64,000 nt of DNA, from NCBI RefSeq assembly GCF_001458415.1, contig NZ_CYSD01000014.1:62001-126000 (forward strand), read 5' to 3'. The stretch's first letter is position 1. Each line of letters opens with the position of its first letter. This document shows, one piece after another, positions 1 through 8,632 of the stretch. The notes under the pieces were generated by a model. The model saw only the letters and a list, made by a program, of their open reading frames with translations, was not told the origin of the DNA and made no database searches. The stretch comes from Tritonibacter multivorans. Its GTDB lineage: Bacteria; Pseudomonadota; Alphaproteobacteria; Rhodobacterales; Rhodobacteraceae. Both the position numbers and the translations under genes were made by a program.

Positions 1-796
1 AGACCAGCTGCGCGCGCTCGTCGGTGGCGTCGATATTGTGCAGATCAACCGCGCCGGCCGAGAAGTGGTTCACGATGGAACCATCCTTGGCGACCACAAC
101 CATGTGGTTGTTTTCCTGAAGGGTGATCACAGTTTCGCCCAGACCGTTGATCGAAACATACTCGGGCTCTGGGTCGGTGGGGGCGATCTCGGCCAGACCG
201 GTCAGATCCACCATTTTCAACGAGGCACAGTCAAGGCCCGCGTCGGTGGTGTTGATCATCACCAGATTGCCCGCAGGCAGCTGGGGGATCACGCCGTCGT
301 TCAGATCTTCGTCACGTTCGTTTTCGATCGCGACCGAAATAAACGCGCCGTCCTTGGATTTGGCGATGCTGTCCGGCTGACCGCCAAGGTCACAGGACGC
401 CAGTTCCTTGCCGGTGGCCACGTCGATGGCCTTCAGCATACCGGAAGGTGCGGTGTAGCTTTCCGAGGTGTTCACACCCACATAAGCGGTGGCGCCGATC
501 ACAGCGACCGAGGTCGGCTCGCCCGGCAGGGCAATATTACCCAGCGGCTTGGGGCTGGCAGGGTCCGTAATGTCCACACGACCCAGCGCCTCGAGCGGGC
601 TGTCGGTGTAAACCAGCGTCATGCCATCGGCGGTGACGTCGATGATCTCGGGAGAGCTTTCGCGTTTGCGATCTTCGCCCTCGGCCATGTTCATAACGAC
701 TGGGAAGGAAGCAATTCGACTAAAGGATTTTTCTGCCAGCGCTGCACCAGAGGTCAGCGCAAGGGCAGATGTCAGGCACACAAGGCGCAGGGACAT
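1..796 (-). CDS. Exported beta-propeller-like protein, N-terminal part
   Basis: Only the first 265 codons are in the window; the gene runs off the left edge. The start is ATG at 796, preceded by AGGAG. The first 22 residues form a Sec signal peptide (MSLRLVCLTSALAL, cleavage near ALA-E), so the product is periplasmic or secreted. The rest has short repeating blade-like stretches (VDITDPASPK, GMLKAIDVATGKEL) typical of YncE-like, phytase-esterase-like or 'choice-of-anchor I' propellers. The family is inferred from this pattern only; the C-terminal half that would decide it is missing. No enzyme activity is claimed. Confidence 0.7.
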   Translation of the reverse strand, partial: MSLRLVCLTSALALTSGAALAEKSFSRIASFPVVMNMAEGEDRKRESSPEIIDVTADGMTLVYTDSPLEALGRVDITDPASPKPLGNIALPGEPTSVAVIGATAYVGVNTSESYTAPSGMLKAIDVATGKELASCDLGGQPDSIAKSKDGAFISVAIENERDEDLNDGVIPQLPAGNLVMINTTDAGLDCASLKMVDLTGLAEIAPTDPEPEYVSINGLGETVITLQENNHMVVVAKDGSIVNHFSAGAVDLHNIDATDERAQLV

Positions 797-924
797 CGGG
801 AACTCCTGTTGGTTAATTCCAATTGTCCCTGCGGCTTGCCGTTTCGATGTAACGTTTGCGTGACGTCTCTGTGGCGCTTTCGCTAAACCAGCGAAAAACA
901 GTTAATAAGCGATAGCGCCATTCC

Positions 925-2397
925 TCAGACCGATAGGCAGACGTATTTCAGTTCAAGGAAGTCCTCCATGCCGTGGTGGCTGCCTTCGCGGCCCAGACCG
1001 GACTGCTTGACCCCACCAAAAGGCGCCAGCTCGGTCGAGATAATGCCGGTGTTTACCCCAACAATCCCGTATTCCAGCGCCTCGGCGACCTTATAGACGC
1101 GGCTCAGATCCTTGGCATAGAAGTAAGACGCCAGACCAAAGATCGTGTCATTGGCCATGGCGATGACTTCGTCTTCGTCTTCAAATTTGAACAGGGGCGC
1201 AAAGGGGCCAAAGGTCTCTTCCTGCGAGAACACCATGTCAGGCGTCGCGCCGGTGACGATGGTGGGCTCAAAGAAAGTGCCGCCCAGTTCCGACGGGTTG
1301 CCGCCCAGAATGATTTCCGCGCCTTTGGCGGTGGCGTCAGCAATATGCGCCTCGACCTTGGTGACAGCGCTTGCGTTGATCATCGGGCCAAAGATGGTGC
1401 CCTCTTCCAGACCGTCGCCGACCTTCATGCCCTCAATGCGCGCTTTCAGTTTGGCGGCAAAGGCGTCATAGACCCCGGCTTGCACATAGATCCGATTGGC
1501 GCAGACGCAGGTCTGACCATTGTTGCGGAACTTGCACATAATCGCGCCTTCCACGGCCTCGTCCAGATCGGCGTCGTCAAAGACGATGAAGGGCGCATTG
1601 CCCCCCAGTTCGAGCGAGACCTTTTTGACCTGCGCGGCCGACTGGCTCAGCAGGATGCGCCCCACGGCGGTGGACCCGGTAAAGGTCACTTTGCGCACAT
1701 CGGGGTTTTCGCACATTTCTTTGCCGATCTCTGAGGCATCGGTTGACGGCACAACATTGAACACCCCCGCCGGGATGCCCGCGCGGTCGGCCAGCACCGC
1801 AAGTGCGGTGGCCGACAGCGGCGTCAGGTCTGCCGGGCGCGCCACAAACGAACAGCCCGCCGCCAGCGCCGGGGCGGCCTTGCGGGTGATCATCGCATTG
1901 GGGAAGTTCCAGGGCGTGATCGACCCCACCACGCCGATGGGCTGTTTCATCACCATGATCCGCTTGTCGCGGGCATGGCCGGGGATGGTTTCGCCATAGA
2001 TGCGCTTGGCCTCTTCGGCAAAGAATTCCACGAACGACGCGCCATAGGCGATCTCGCCGCGTGCCTCGGCCAGCGGTTTGCCCATCTCGGCGGTCAGGAT
2101 CACGGCGAGGTCTTCCTGATGGGCCATCATCAGATCAAACCACTTGCGCAGCACGGCGGCACGTTCCTTGCCGGTCCACTGGGCCCAATCCTTTTGGGCG
2201 GTCTTGGCGGCTGCAATGGCCTCGGCTACTTGGGCCCGGTTCAGGTCGGTCACTTCGGCAATCACATCGCCGCGGGCCGGGTTGGTCACGGCAAATGTCG
2301 CGTCCCCGGCGATAAACTGGCCGTTCACATAAGCGCGGGTCTCCAGCAGGGCCGGATCGCTCAGACGTGATTTCAAATCAGTGGGTTGGTCAAGCAT
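925..2397 (-). CDS. gabD: NAD(P)-dependent succinate-semialdehyde dehydrogenase family protein
   Basis: This 490-aa aldehyde dehydrogenase would oxidise succinate semialdehyde, or a related short semialdehyde, to the acid in the cytoplasm. The fold is complete: PWNFP near 163, the general-base glutamate in LELGG (E263) and the nucleophilic cysteine in GQTCVC (C297). The start ATG at 2397 follows GGAGGA. One oddity is the cofactor loop: the family's usual KPA(S/E) reads RPAD here (R187), so the lysine that normally contacts the NAD(P) ribose/phosphate is arginine. GabD is the closest match I recognise, but many semialdehyde dehydrogenases look alike, so the substrate is uncertain. Confidence 0.85.
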   Translation of the reverse strand: MLDQPTDLKSRLSDPALLETRAYVNGQFIAGDATFAVTNPARGDVIAEVTDLNRAQVAEAIAAAKTAQKDWAQWTGKERAAVLRKWFDLMMAHQEDLAVILTAEMGKPLAEARGEIAYGASFVEFFAEEAKRIYGETIPGHARDKRIMVMKQPIGVVGSITPWNFPNAMITRKAAPALAAGCSFVARPADLTPLSATALAVLADRAGIPAGVFNVVPSTDASEIGKEMCENPDVRKVTFTGSTAVGRILLSQSAAQVKKVSLELGGNAPFIVFDDADLDEAVEGAIMCKFRNNGQTCVCANRIYVQAGVYDAFAAKLKARIEGMKVGDGLEEGTIFGPMINASAVTKVEAHIADATAKGAEIILGGNPSELGGTFFEPTIVTGATPDMVFSQEETFGPFAPLFKFEDEDEVIAMANDTIFGLASYFYAKDLSRVYKVAEALEYGIVGVNTGIISTELAPFGGVKQSGLGREGSHHGMEDFLELKYVCLSV

Positions 2398-2508
2398 GTC
2401 GTCCTCCGCGGGGCGTTGTCAAAAAGGTTAGGCATATGGAAATCACTTGCCTTGACGCTTGTCCAGTGACAGCAATGAGTCCAGATGCCACCTGCAAAGG
2501 GAGCAGAC

Positions 2509-3318
2509 ATGGAACTCGACGAGGCTTATGCCATTGTTCCACATATTCACGCGGCGGCGGAGTTTCCACCGCGCTGGGCGGCTTCGGCCGCAGACTTTCG
2601 AAACAGTCTTAAAAAACGGGCACATCTTGATGTGGCCTACGGTGATAGCGCCCGATCACGCTATGACCTGTTCCTGCCCGAAGGCGCGCCGCAGGGTCTG
2701 TTTGTGTTCATCCATGGTGGCTACTGGGGGGGCGCGTGGGAAGATTACGACAACAAACGCTGGTCGCATCTGGCCGTGGGGGCCCTGTCGCGGGGGCTGG
2801 CGGTGGCCATGCCGACCTATGATCTCTGCCCTGCTGTGTCAGTGGCTGAAATCACCAAACAAGTTGCCCGCGCTGTCACCCATGCCGCAGGGCAGGTGGC
2901 AGGCCCCATTGCGCTGTCCGGCCATTCAGCCGGGGGTCATCTGGCGGCGCGGATGTTGGATCCTCGGGTCTTGTCCGATCAGATCGGTCAGCGGATCGAC
3001 ACAGTCATCCCGATTTCGCCCATTGCCGATCTGCGCCCCTTGCTGCGCACCACCATGAACCAGAAACTGGGGCTTGATGCCGCCAGCGCCGCCGCCGAAA
3101 GCCCGGTGGATATGGAGCTCCGCCACCCGGCCAAGGTCACGGTCTGGGTCGGCGGCGCCGAACGGCCCGCGTTTCTGGATCAGGCGATCTGGCTGGTTGA
3201 GGCCTGGGACGCAGACCACGTGATCGCCCATGGCAAACACCACTTCAACGTCATTGATGCGCTGGCTGACCGCGAAAGCAGCATGGTGGCGCTGTTGCCG
3301 GGGGAACCTGTCACTTGA
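2509..3318 (+). CDS. Alpha/beta hydrolase, kynurenine formamidase-like
   Basis: This 269-aa cytoplasmic alpha/beta hydrolase resembles the small arylformamidase/carboxylesterase group. The oxyanion-hole motif HGGYWGG, the nucleophile elbow GHSAGG and a C-terminal histidine in GKHHFN are all visible, so the triad looks intact. I chose ATG 2509 because AAGGGAG lies six bases upstream; an upstream ATG at 2485 has no good ribosome site. It precedes the creatinase gene on the same strand by 136 bases and is divergent from the aldehyde dehydrogenase. Members of this group hydrolyse N-formylkynurenine or other amides and esters; which applies here is unknown, as no kynurenine genes are nearby. Confidence 0.8.
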   Translation: MELDEAYAIVPHIHAAAEFPPRWAASAADFRNSLKKRAHLDVAYGDSARSRYDLFLPEGAPQGLFVFIHGGYWGGAWEDYDNKRWSHLAVGALSRGLAVAMPTYDLCPAVSVAEITKQVARAVTHAAGQVAGPIALSGHSAGGHLAARMLDPRVLSDQIGQRIDTVIPISPIADLRPLLRTTMNQKLGLDAASAAAESPVDMELRHPAKVTVWVGGAERPAFLDQAIWLVEAWDADHVIAHGKHHFNVIDALADRESSMVALLPGEPVT

Positions 3319-3454
3319 GGCTTGCCTCGGGCGAAAACCTGAGGAACCATAAAGCCCAAGAAGCGGGGCGATGGCGTCGCCCTCCTGCGCGCACGCAGGG
3401 TGCTTCGGTCCGTCCTGTACGCCGGGATCTTCTTTGATTGAAAGGAGGGTTTCG
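3319..3454 (+). other. Hairpin-rich leader upstream of creatinase
   Basis: The 136 bases between the hydrolase stop and the creatinase start can fold into at least three strong consecutive hairpins. They are CCTCGGG...CCTGAGG (about 3325-3344), GGGCGATGGCGTCGCCC (near 3366-3382) and CCTGCGCGCACGCAGG (near 3384-3400). The segment ends in a strong AAAGGAGGG ribosome site at 3441-3449. This could be a regulatory leader, or just a terminator for the upstream gene followed by a promoter. No known riboswitch class could be matched by eye. Confidence 0.35.
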
Positions 3455-4663
3455 ATGTCAGATCGCCCCCATATGTATCGTTTCCACAATGGCGAAAAGG
3501 CACCGCTGCAGTTCTCGGTCACCGAATACGAGAGCCGCATTGCCGGGCTGCGCCAGATCATGGCAGAGGCAGGCGTGCAGGCGGCTGTGCTGACCTCCAT
3601 GCACAATATCTCTTATTATTCGGGCTTTACCTACTGCGCCTTTGGCCGCCCCTATGGGCTGGTGGTGACCGCATCCGAGGCCGTGACCATCTCCGCAGGC
3701 ATTGACGCAGGCCAGCCGTGGCGGCGGTCATTTTGCGACAATATCACCTATACAGACTGGCAGGGCGACAACTTCTGGCGCGCGGTGGCGTCTGTTGCGG
3801 GGACGGGCGCGGTAATCGGATATGAAAGCGACCACCTCAGCCTGTTGCAGAAGGACAAGCTTGATCACTTCCTTGCCCCTGCGGATATGCAGGATCTCTA
3901 CGAGCCCACGATGCGCCAGCGGATGCACAAGTCCGCCGCCGAAATCCAGCTTATCCGCGCGGGCGCTGCTGTGGCGGATGTGGGCGGCTATGCCATCCGC
4001 GACACCATCAAGGCAGGCCTGCGCGAGATCGACGTGGCCATGGCCGGGCGCGACGCGATGGAGGCCGAGATTGCGGCCCTTTTCCCCGATGCGGAATACC
4101 GCGACACCTGGGTCTGGTTTCAGTCGGGCATCAACACCGACGGCGCCCACAACCCGGTCACAGGTCGGGTGCTGGAACGCGGCGATATCCTGTCGCTCAA
4201 TACCTTCCCAATGATCTCGGGCTATTACACCGCGCTGGAACGCACCTTGTTTGTCGAAGAGGTCGATGCAGACAGCCTTGCCATCTGGCAGGCCAATGTC
4301 GCCGCCCATGAACATGGGATGCGCCTCTTGAAACCTGGTGTGTCCTGCGCCGAGGTCACCGAAGGCATCAATGCCTTTCTCGCAGACCGCGACCTGCTGC
4401 AATATCGCACCTTTGGCTACGGTCATTCCTTTGGCGTCTTGTCCCATTATTACGGCCGCGAGGCGGGGCTGGAGCTGCGCGAAGACATCGACACGGTGCT
4501 CGAACCCGGCATGGTGATCTCGATGGAGCCGATGCTGACGATCCCCCACGGCCAGCCCGGCGCGGGCGGCTATAGGGAGCATGATATTCTGGTCATTGGT
4601 GCCGACGGCGCGGAAAATATCACCGGCTACCCCTATGGGCCGGACTTCAATGTCGTGGGTTAG
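3455..4663 (+). CDS. Creatinase (creatine amidinohydrolase)
   Basis: The enzyme hydrolyses creatine to sarcosine and urea in the cytoplasm. The 402-aa protein follows the known Pseudomonas creatinase almost throughout, for example NINYYSDF-like NISYYSGFTYCAFGRPY (50-67), DTWVWFQSGINTDGAHNP (217-234) and EPGMVISMEPM near the C-terminus. His232 in GAHNP falls exactly at the catalytic position of the Pseudomonas enzyme. The fold is the 'pita-bread' peptidase M24 type, but this branch needs no metal. ATG 3455 follows AAAGGAGGG. No creatininase, sarcosine oxidase or urease is in the window, so downstream use of sarcosine and urea must be encoded elsewhere. Confidence 0.93.
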   Translation: MSDRPHMYRFHNGEKAPLQFSVTEYESRIAGLRQIMAEAGVQAAVLTSMHNISYYSGFTYCAFGRPYGLVVTASEAVTISAGIDAGQPWRRSFCDNITYTDWQGDNFWRAVASVAGTGAVIGYESDHLSLLQKDKLDHFLAPADMQDLYEPTMRQRMHKSAAEIQLIRAGAAVADVGGYAIRDTIKAGLREIDVAMAGRDAMEAEIAALFPDAEYRDTWVWFQSGINTDGAHNPVTGRVLERGDILSLNTFPMISGYYTALERTLFVEEVDADSLAIWQANVAAHEHGMRLLKPGVSCAEVTEGINAFLADRDLLQYRTFGYGHSFGVLSHYYGREAGLELREDIDTVLEPGMVISMEPMLTIPHGQPGAGGYREHDILVIGADGAENITGYPYGPDFNVVG

Positions 4664-4793
4664 CGCTATTGCCGCACCATAAGCGCCGATACCCCCTTGG
4701 CAAATGCCTCCGAACAAGAGAAATATCCTATGTTCAAGATGAAGAGGTCTGCACCCATTTTGCGGGCCCAACGGTAAAGCAGGAGACTTTGGG

Positions 4794-4982
4794 GTGACCT
4801 ACGAAAAACGCGAAGCGGTTCTACTGGATGTGGCGCGGCTGGTCTGGAAACACGACATCACCATTGCTGATTTCTACGGCATGATGGGCGCGGATCTGGA
4901 AGAGGGCAAGCTGGAGAGCGATCAAGAAGTCTCCATGCTGGCAGGCATCCTGACCGGGTGGAAAAACCGTCCCGAAGCCTGA
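4794..4982 (+). CDS. Small conserved-looking protein of unknown function
   Basis: A 62-aa acidic protein, probably starting at GTG 4794 behind AGGAG. I do not recognise the family. It is helical in appearance (LLDVARLVWKHDI, LEEGKLESDQEVSMLAGIL), with no signal peptide, membrane segment or cysteine. A clear intrinsic terminator follows 22 bases after the stop, which supports a genuine short transcript. It lies 130 bases downstream of the creatinase gene and may be its last operon member, or have its own promoter. Confidence 0.55.
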   Translation: MTYEKREAVLLDVARLVWKHDITIADFYGMMGADLEEGKLESDQEVSMLAGILTGWKNRPEA

Positions 4983-5004
4983 TCCCATTTTGGGACAATT
5001 CTGC

Positions 5005-5030
5005 AAACCCGGCGGTTTTCGCCGGGTTTT
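5005..5030 (+). terminator. Intrinsic terminator after the 62-aa gene
   Basis: AAACCCGGCG and CGCCGGGTTT pair around a short T-rich loop and run into TTTT. It closes the plus-strand transcript that carries the small gene ending at 4982. Confidence 0.8.
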
Positions 5031-5149
5031 GCGTGGGTTTGGACCCTTTTGAACGGGGACAGGGTTGACCGGTCGACCGGCAATCCCCATCCCTTCCCAC
5101 AAGGATCACAATGGCCGCCAGTGCTGGCCGCAAAAGGAAGGCAATTGCC

Positions 5150-5788
5150 ATGGGCTACATCAAATGGGTGTTCATCCTGTGTTTCTGGGCCATCATCGGC
5201 GCCACCTTGCATTACACGCTGCCGCAGTACGACGTGGTGCGCATCGTCAACACCTATGAGGAACGTCAGGAGCTGGGCGACTGGACCCGGATCTTCTGGT
5301 CGCGGCCCGATACCCAATCCGCAGGTCTGGAAAACCGCGACGTGCAGTTCATTCAGGCTGTGCGCCCCAATGGAAAGCCCATTGTCTATCGCAATGAAGA
5401 CACCGGCTGGAGCTGGCCGCCCTATTTCAAGTTCGACACTGCCAATCTGTATACCGAAGCCAATGATGCGGTCTCAGACAAGGACGACCCGGAGTGGGTG
5501 CGGGTCAAACACTACGGCTGGCGCAATCAGACCCTGTCGATTTTCCCCAATGCTGTGGCAATCAGCCCGGCTGCAAGTGTGGATGACAAGCCGACCAATT
5601 GGACCAGCATTGTGATCCTCGTGGGCCTCGGCTTCCTGATCCTTGCGCTCTATATCCGCTGGCTGCGGTTCAAGGCGCGCCGGATCGACCCGATGGTCGA
5701 AGACATGGAAGACGGGCTTTATGCGATGGGGGATGCGGTCAGCGAACGCACCCAAGGGCTGCGCCGCCTGTTCCGCCGTTCGAAATAA
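5150..5788 (+). CDS. DUF1523 family membrane protein
   Basis: A 212-aa protein with an N-terminal membrane segment (residues about 5-22, IKWVFILCFWAIIGA) and a second near 148-166 (SIVILVGLGFLILALYI). They flank a periplasm-sized middle domain of about 125 residues rich in Trp and Tyr. It ends in a basic cytoplasmic tail. It resembles DUF1523, a family I associate with Rhodobacteraceae; no function is known. I chose ATG 5150 over 5111 because AAGGAAGG sits nine bases upstream. It converges on the glycosyltransferase gene with a 22-base gap. Confidence 0.75.
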   Translation: MGYIKWVFILCFWAIIGATLHYTLPQYDVVRIVNTYEERQELGDWTRIFWSRPDTQSAGLENRDVQFIQAVRPNGKPIVYRNEDTGWSWPPYFKFDTANLYTEANDAVSDKDDPEWVRVKHYGWRNQTLSIFPNAVAISPAASVDDKPTNWTSIVILVGLGFLILALYIRWLRFKARRIDPMVEDMEDGLYAMGDAVSERTQGLRRLFRRSK

Positions 5789-5810
5789 GATCTAACCGGG
5801 ATTGCCCGCG

Positions 5811-7388
5811 TCAGTCCGCAAACAGATGCGGCGTGCGGGCGATCTCCAGCGCTTTGTCGCGATCCACCTGCAGGAAGGCGCCGATTGCCTCGGCCCAGTC
5901 TTCTTCGGTTTGATCGGGAGAAATAGCCCAGTGGTTGTCCAGCCCCGCATCCAGCAGATCCACCGTTTCCCGTTCCAGATCATTGCGGATCGTCGGCATC
6001 AGCCGTTCGATCACCCCGGCCGAGGTGCGCTCTCCGATCAGCCCCACCCGCAGCGCGTGGCCCACCAGATAGTCATCGCTGAATTCGCAATCGATCCGCA
6101 AAAGCCGTGTCCGGCTGCGGTCGGCAATAAAGTCGCGCACCAGATCAATGGCCGACGGGTCCAGACAGATCACCATCCGGTTGCGGCCCCAGTGGTCAAA
6201 CAGCATCCGCAACAGCGCCCGGCGATGGCGGGTGCGTTTCAGCAGCGTGCGTTCTGCCCCGCCCAGATCCGGCAGGGGGCAGTCTTCTTCGTGGAACAGG
6301 TAATCCACTGCGGGCAGGTCCATGCTGTTGCGGATCTGTTCCACCAGCCGCTTGGCCACATGCCATTTCTTGCAGGTGATCACCAACAGCTCGCGTTCGC
6401 GCCCCAGCGAGGCCTCGGTCTCCCAGAACCGCGGCGCAAACCGCTGCCCGATGCGCCCGCCTTGGGTCAGGAATTTATACAGCGTCCGGCCTTCGTTGGA
6501 GATTTCAAACGCCACCCCCTCGGACGCATAAAGCGCGCCCAGGCGTTCGCGTAGCTCCAGCGCATCAGGGCTGATCTTGCGGGCAAACAGAAAATCCTGA
6601 TTGAGCAGCATCTCGTAGTGGTCATTGTACAGAACCACCGGCATCCCATAGTCGGAAAACATCAGAAACGTCAGCGTCCGGCAGTTGATCTCGGTCTCGG
6701 GGATCAGATGGCGCACCAGCGTTTGAAAGAAGGTCTCGTCCGGGATCCAGGTGGTGGCAAAGAACCGCACCACATCGCGGCGCTTGCGGATGAAGCGCAA
6801 GATGGCTTCAATCGTACGGCGGCGCAAGCACCACCATTGCGACCCGATCTGGACCTGAATATCGGCAGGAACCTCGCGGGTGAGGCCTAGTTTTTCCTGC
6901 CATTCCATGGATTTATAGAACAGCCACGACTGCGTGCGTTCATTGAAGACATGGCGGTAGATCAACCGCTCTTCCTTCATGCCGGTCTTGATCCAGTCGC
7001 TCTCGAAGTAATCAAAGCTTTCGACAAAATCCATGTCGTGCTCATCAAGATAGCGGTGGATGTATTCGGCGGTTTTGATCGCCATGCAGTCGCCGGACAG
7101 CATGTAGAAATGGCTGGCGCGCGGAAAGGCGTCAACGGCGGTTTCAATGGCATTGAGCGTGGCGCGCACAAGGGACCATTCGCCCCAGCCGCATTTGATG
7201 CGCTTCTTGGCAAAGGCGACATTGGGGTTGTCGGCCAGCGCGGTGCGAATGGCTTTGTAGTCGGCCGCTTTGGCGCGCGCGTCAAAGTGGATGGCGATGA
7301 AATCACCCGTGGCGGTCAGCTGATTGGCCTGTGCGATAATGGCGTCTGGGTCTTTGTGACACAGCAGGATGTAAGCGATTTTTGCCAT
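5811..7388 (-). CDS. GT14 (Branch-type) beta-1,6-N-acetylglucosaminyltransferase with DUF5928 C-terminus
   Basis: A 525-aa cytoplasmic or membrane-peripheral glycosyltransferase. Residues about 1-250 carry hallmarks of the core-2/I-branching (GT14) fold: AYILLCHKDP at the N-terminus, GWGEWSLVRA, YMLSGDCM, GSQWWCL and IPDETFFQT. These predict transfer of a sugar, classically GlcNAc in beta-1,6 linkage, to a glycan. Residues about 280-525 are a second domain that I match to the Rhodobacteraceae family DUF5928; its role is unknown. The gene is divergent from a sulfotransferase gene across 196 bases, suggesting joint work on a sulfated surface or extracellular polysaccharide. The actual donor and acceptor cannot be read from sequence. 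Confidence 0.82.
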   Translation of the reverse strand: MAKIAYILLCHKDPDAIIAQANQLTATGDFIAIHFDARAKAADYKAIRTALADNPNVAFAKKRIKCGWGEWSLVRATLNAIETAVDAFPRASHFYMLSGDCMAIKTAEYIHRYLDEHDMDFVESFDYFESDWIKTGMKEERLIYRHVFNERTQSWLFYKSMEWQEKLGLTREVPADIQVQIGSQWWCLRRRTIEAILRFIRKRRDVVRFFATTWIPDETFFQTLVRHLIPETEINCRTLTFLMFSDYGMPVVLYNDHYEMLLNQDFLFARKISPDALELRERLGALYASEGVAFEISNEGRTLYKFLTQGGRIGQRFAPRFWETEASLGRERELLVITCKKWHVAKRLVEQIRNSMDLPAVDYLFHEEDCPLPDLGGAERTLLKRTRHRRALLRMLFDHWGRNRMVICLDPSAIDLVRDFIADRSRTRLLRIDCEFSDDYLVGHALRVGLIGERTSAGVIERLMPTIRNDLERETVDLLDAGLDNHWAISPDQTEEDWAEAIGAFLQVDRDKALEIARTPHLFAD

Positions 7389-7584
7389 TTAACAGTCCGA
7401 AGCCTACAAGTTCAAAGTGCGTATCCCGATCGCAACGCTGTTGGAAAGGGGCGCGTTTTTTGCGAATTATCGCCTTGATAAAGCCGTTTATGGGCTGAAT
7501 AAACCAGATTGTTTTGCATTTGGCGGTCAGATCGGCAAAGTGGCATAAACGGATCAGATCCGAAGTAAAGAAGAGGCAATTGAG

Positions 7585-8403
7585 ATGGGCTTTCCCGGGA
7601 CTTGGATGACGGAGAGCGAAAGCGTGGTGTATCGGGTTGTGCCCAAATGCGCCTGTTCGACGATCGGTCAGATCATGTTCTATTCCGACCATGGTCGCTT
7701 CTTTGACGGTGACATCCACGACAGCACCGATGGGCTGCACAAATGGTCGCAGGAACATTCCAAGCCGCTGATTCAGAACAATGTCTCAGCCCATAAATCC
7801 TATGCGTTCACCTGTGTGCGCAACCCGTACACGCGGATCCTCAGTTCCTTCTTTGACAAGATCTGCGGCATTCAGCGCAATGGCCGCCGCTATCGCGGCA
7901 ATCTGGTGCCCAAGCTGACCTATGAATACGGGATCGAGGTCGGCGGCGATGATGGCCAGCAGGAATTTGACCAGATCAAAAGCTTCCGCCGTTTCCTGCT
8001 CTTTGCGCGCGACACCATCCGCTATCGCCGCCCGATGGACCCGGACATTCACTGGTCGGCGTCGTCCGGCCATGTGTCGACCTTTATCTGCAACGGCGGG
8101 ACCTACAACAAGATCGTCTGGACCGAGAAATTCAACGACGGCATGCAGGATGTGATCGATGCAATCGAGACCCCGCATAAGGTCGACCTGAGCGCGATCC
8201 CGCGCTTCAACGAAAGCGAAGGTCACGGACCCAAACGTGCCCATCCGGTCGAGGATTACTTCGACGATCTGTCGATGCATCTGGTTTACGAGATCTACAA
8301 ACGCGATTTCGAGGTCTTCAAGTACGACTTTGAAAACCCGGGCAACAAGATGCCCATCTCAGAGATCGACCTCGACGAGGTGCACGCCAAGCTTGGCGAG
8401 TAA
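7585..8403 (+). CDS. Carbohydrate sulfotransferase family 2 protein
   Basis: A 272-aa sulfotransferase that would move sulfate from PAPS to a glycan hydroxyl. The 5'-phosphosulfate-binding loop is near the N-terminus (VPKCACST, residues 19-26), where families of this type have a K-x-A-S/C-T-T pattern. The 3'-phosphate-binding segment is probably VRNPYTRILSSFFDK (about 79-93). There is no signal peptide or membrane anchor, unlike eukaryotic homologues. ATG 7585 is preceded by AAGAGG. It is divergently paired with the GT14/DUF5928 gene, so it probably decorates the same polymer. A bidirectional terminator separates it from ilvD. Confidence 0.83.
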   Translation: MGFPGTWMTESESVVYRVVPKCACSTIGQIMFYSDHGRFFDGDIHDSTDGLHKWSQEHSKPLIQNNVSAHKSYAFTCVRNPYTRILSSFFDKICGIQRNGRRYRGNLVPKLTYEYGIEVGGDDGQQEFDQIKSFRRFLLFARDTIRYRRPMDPDIHWSASSGHVSTFICNGGTYNKIVWTEKFNDGMQDVIDAIETPHKVDLSAIPRFNESEGHGPKRAHPVEDYFDDLSMHLVYEIYKRDFEVFKYDFENPGNKMPISEIDLDEVHAKLGE

Positions 8404-8427
8404 CATCTGAAGCGCCCTCCCGGCAAA

Positions 8428-8510
8428 GGGGGGGGGCTCCCGCCCGCCGTTCGTGCATTGAAAATGCCCTCCGCCCGTTGGGCCAAGCGCCGCGCATCAG
8501 CGCGGCGCGG
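8428..8510. repeat. GGGCTCCCGCCC-type dispersed intergenic element, copy 1
   Basis: The stretch carries GGGGGCTCCCGCCCG, then a GCCCTCCGCCCGTTGGG block, then a GCGCGG hairpin. Similar blocks in the same order occur at 33152-33240 and 43341-43430, always downstream of genes in GC-rich spacers. No transposase or coding sense is attached. Confidence 0.5.
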
Positions 8511-8560
8511 TTGCGTTTGGGGCACAGGTTTTTTTGTCTGCCGCACCGGGCGCAAAGAAA

Positions 8561-8596
8561 AGCCGCCTCGCAGCAAAAGGCAGGAGGCGGCTTTTT
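8561..8596. terminator. Bidirectional terminator between sulfotransferase gene and ilvD
   Basis: AGCCGCCTC (8561-8569) pairs perfectly with GAGGCGGCT (8584-8592). TTTTT follows on the plus strand, and AAAGAAA before the stem gives a T-rich tail on the minus strand. It can therefore end both convergent transcripts. Confidence 0.85.
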
Positions 8597-8632
8597 GTTC
8601 GCTTCTGTGGTTGGGCTTATGCGCCGCAGGCC

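Noticed and set aside
38-886. A 282-codon plus-strand frame at the left edge
   Set aside because: The opposite strand has a signal peptide, ribosome site and sensible protein; the plus frame is low-complexity and His/Gly/Arg-rich.
3319-3454. Fluoride, guanidine or glycine riboswitch before the creatinase gene
   Set aside because: Short resemblances (GGCGATGG, CTCGGGCGAAAACC) occur, but the conserved second halves of those aptamers are not visible. Kept only as an unassigned leader.
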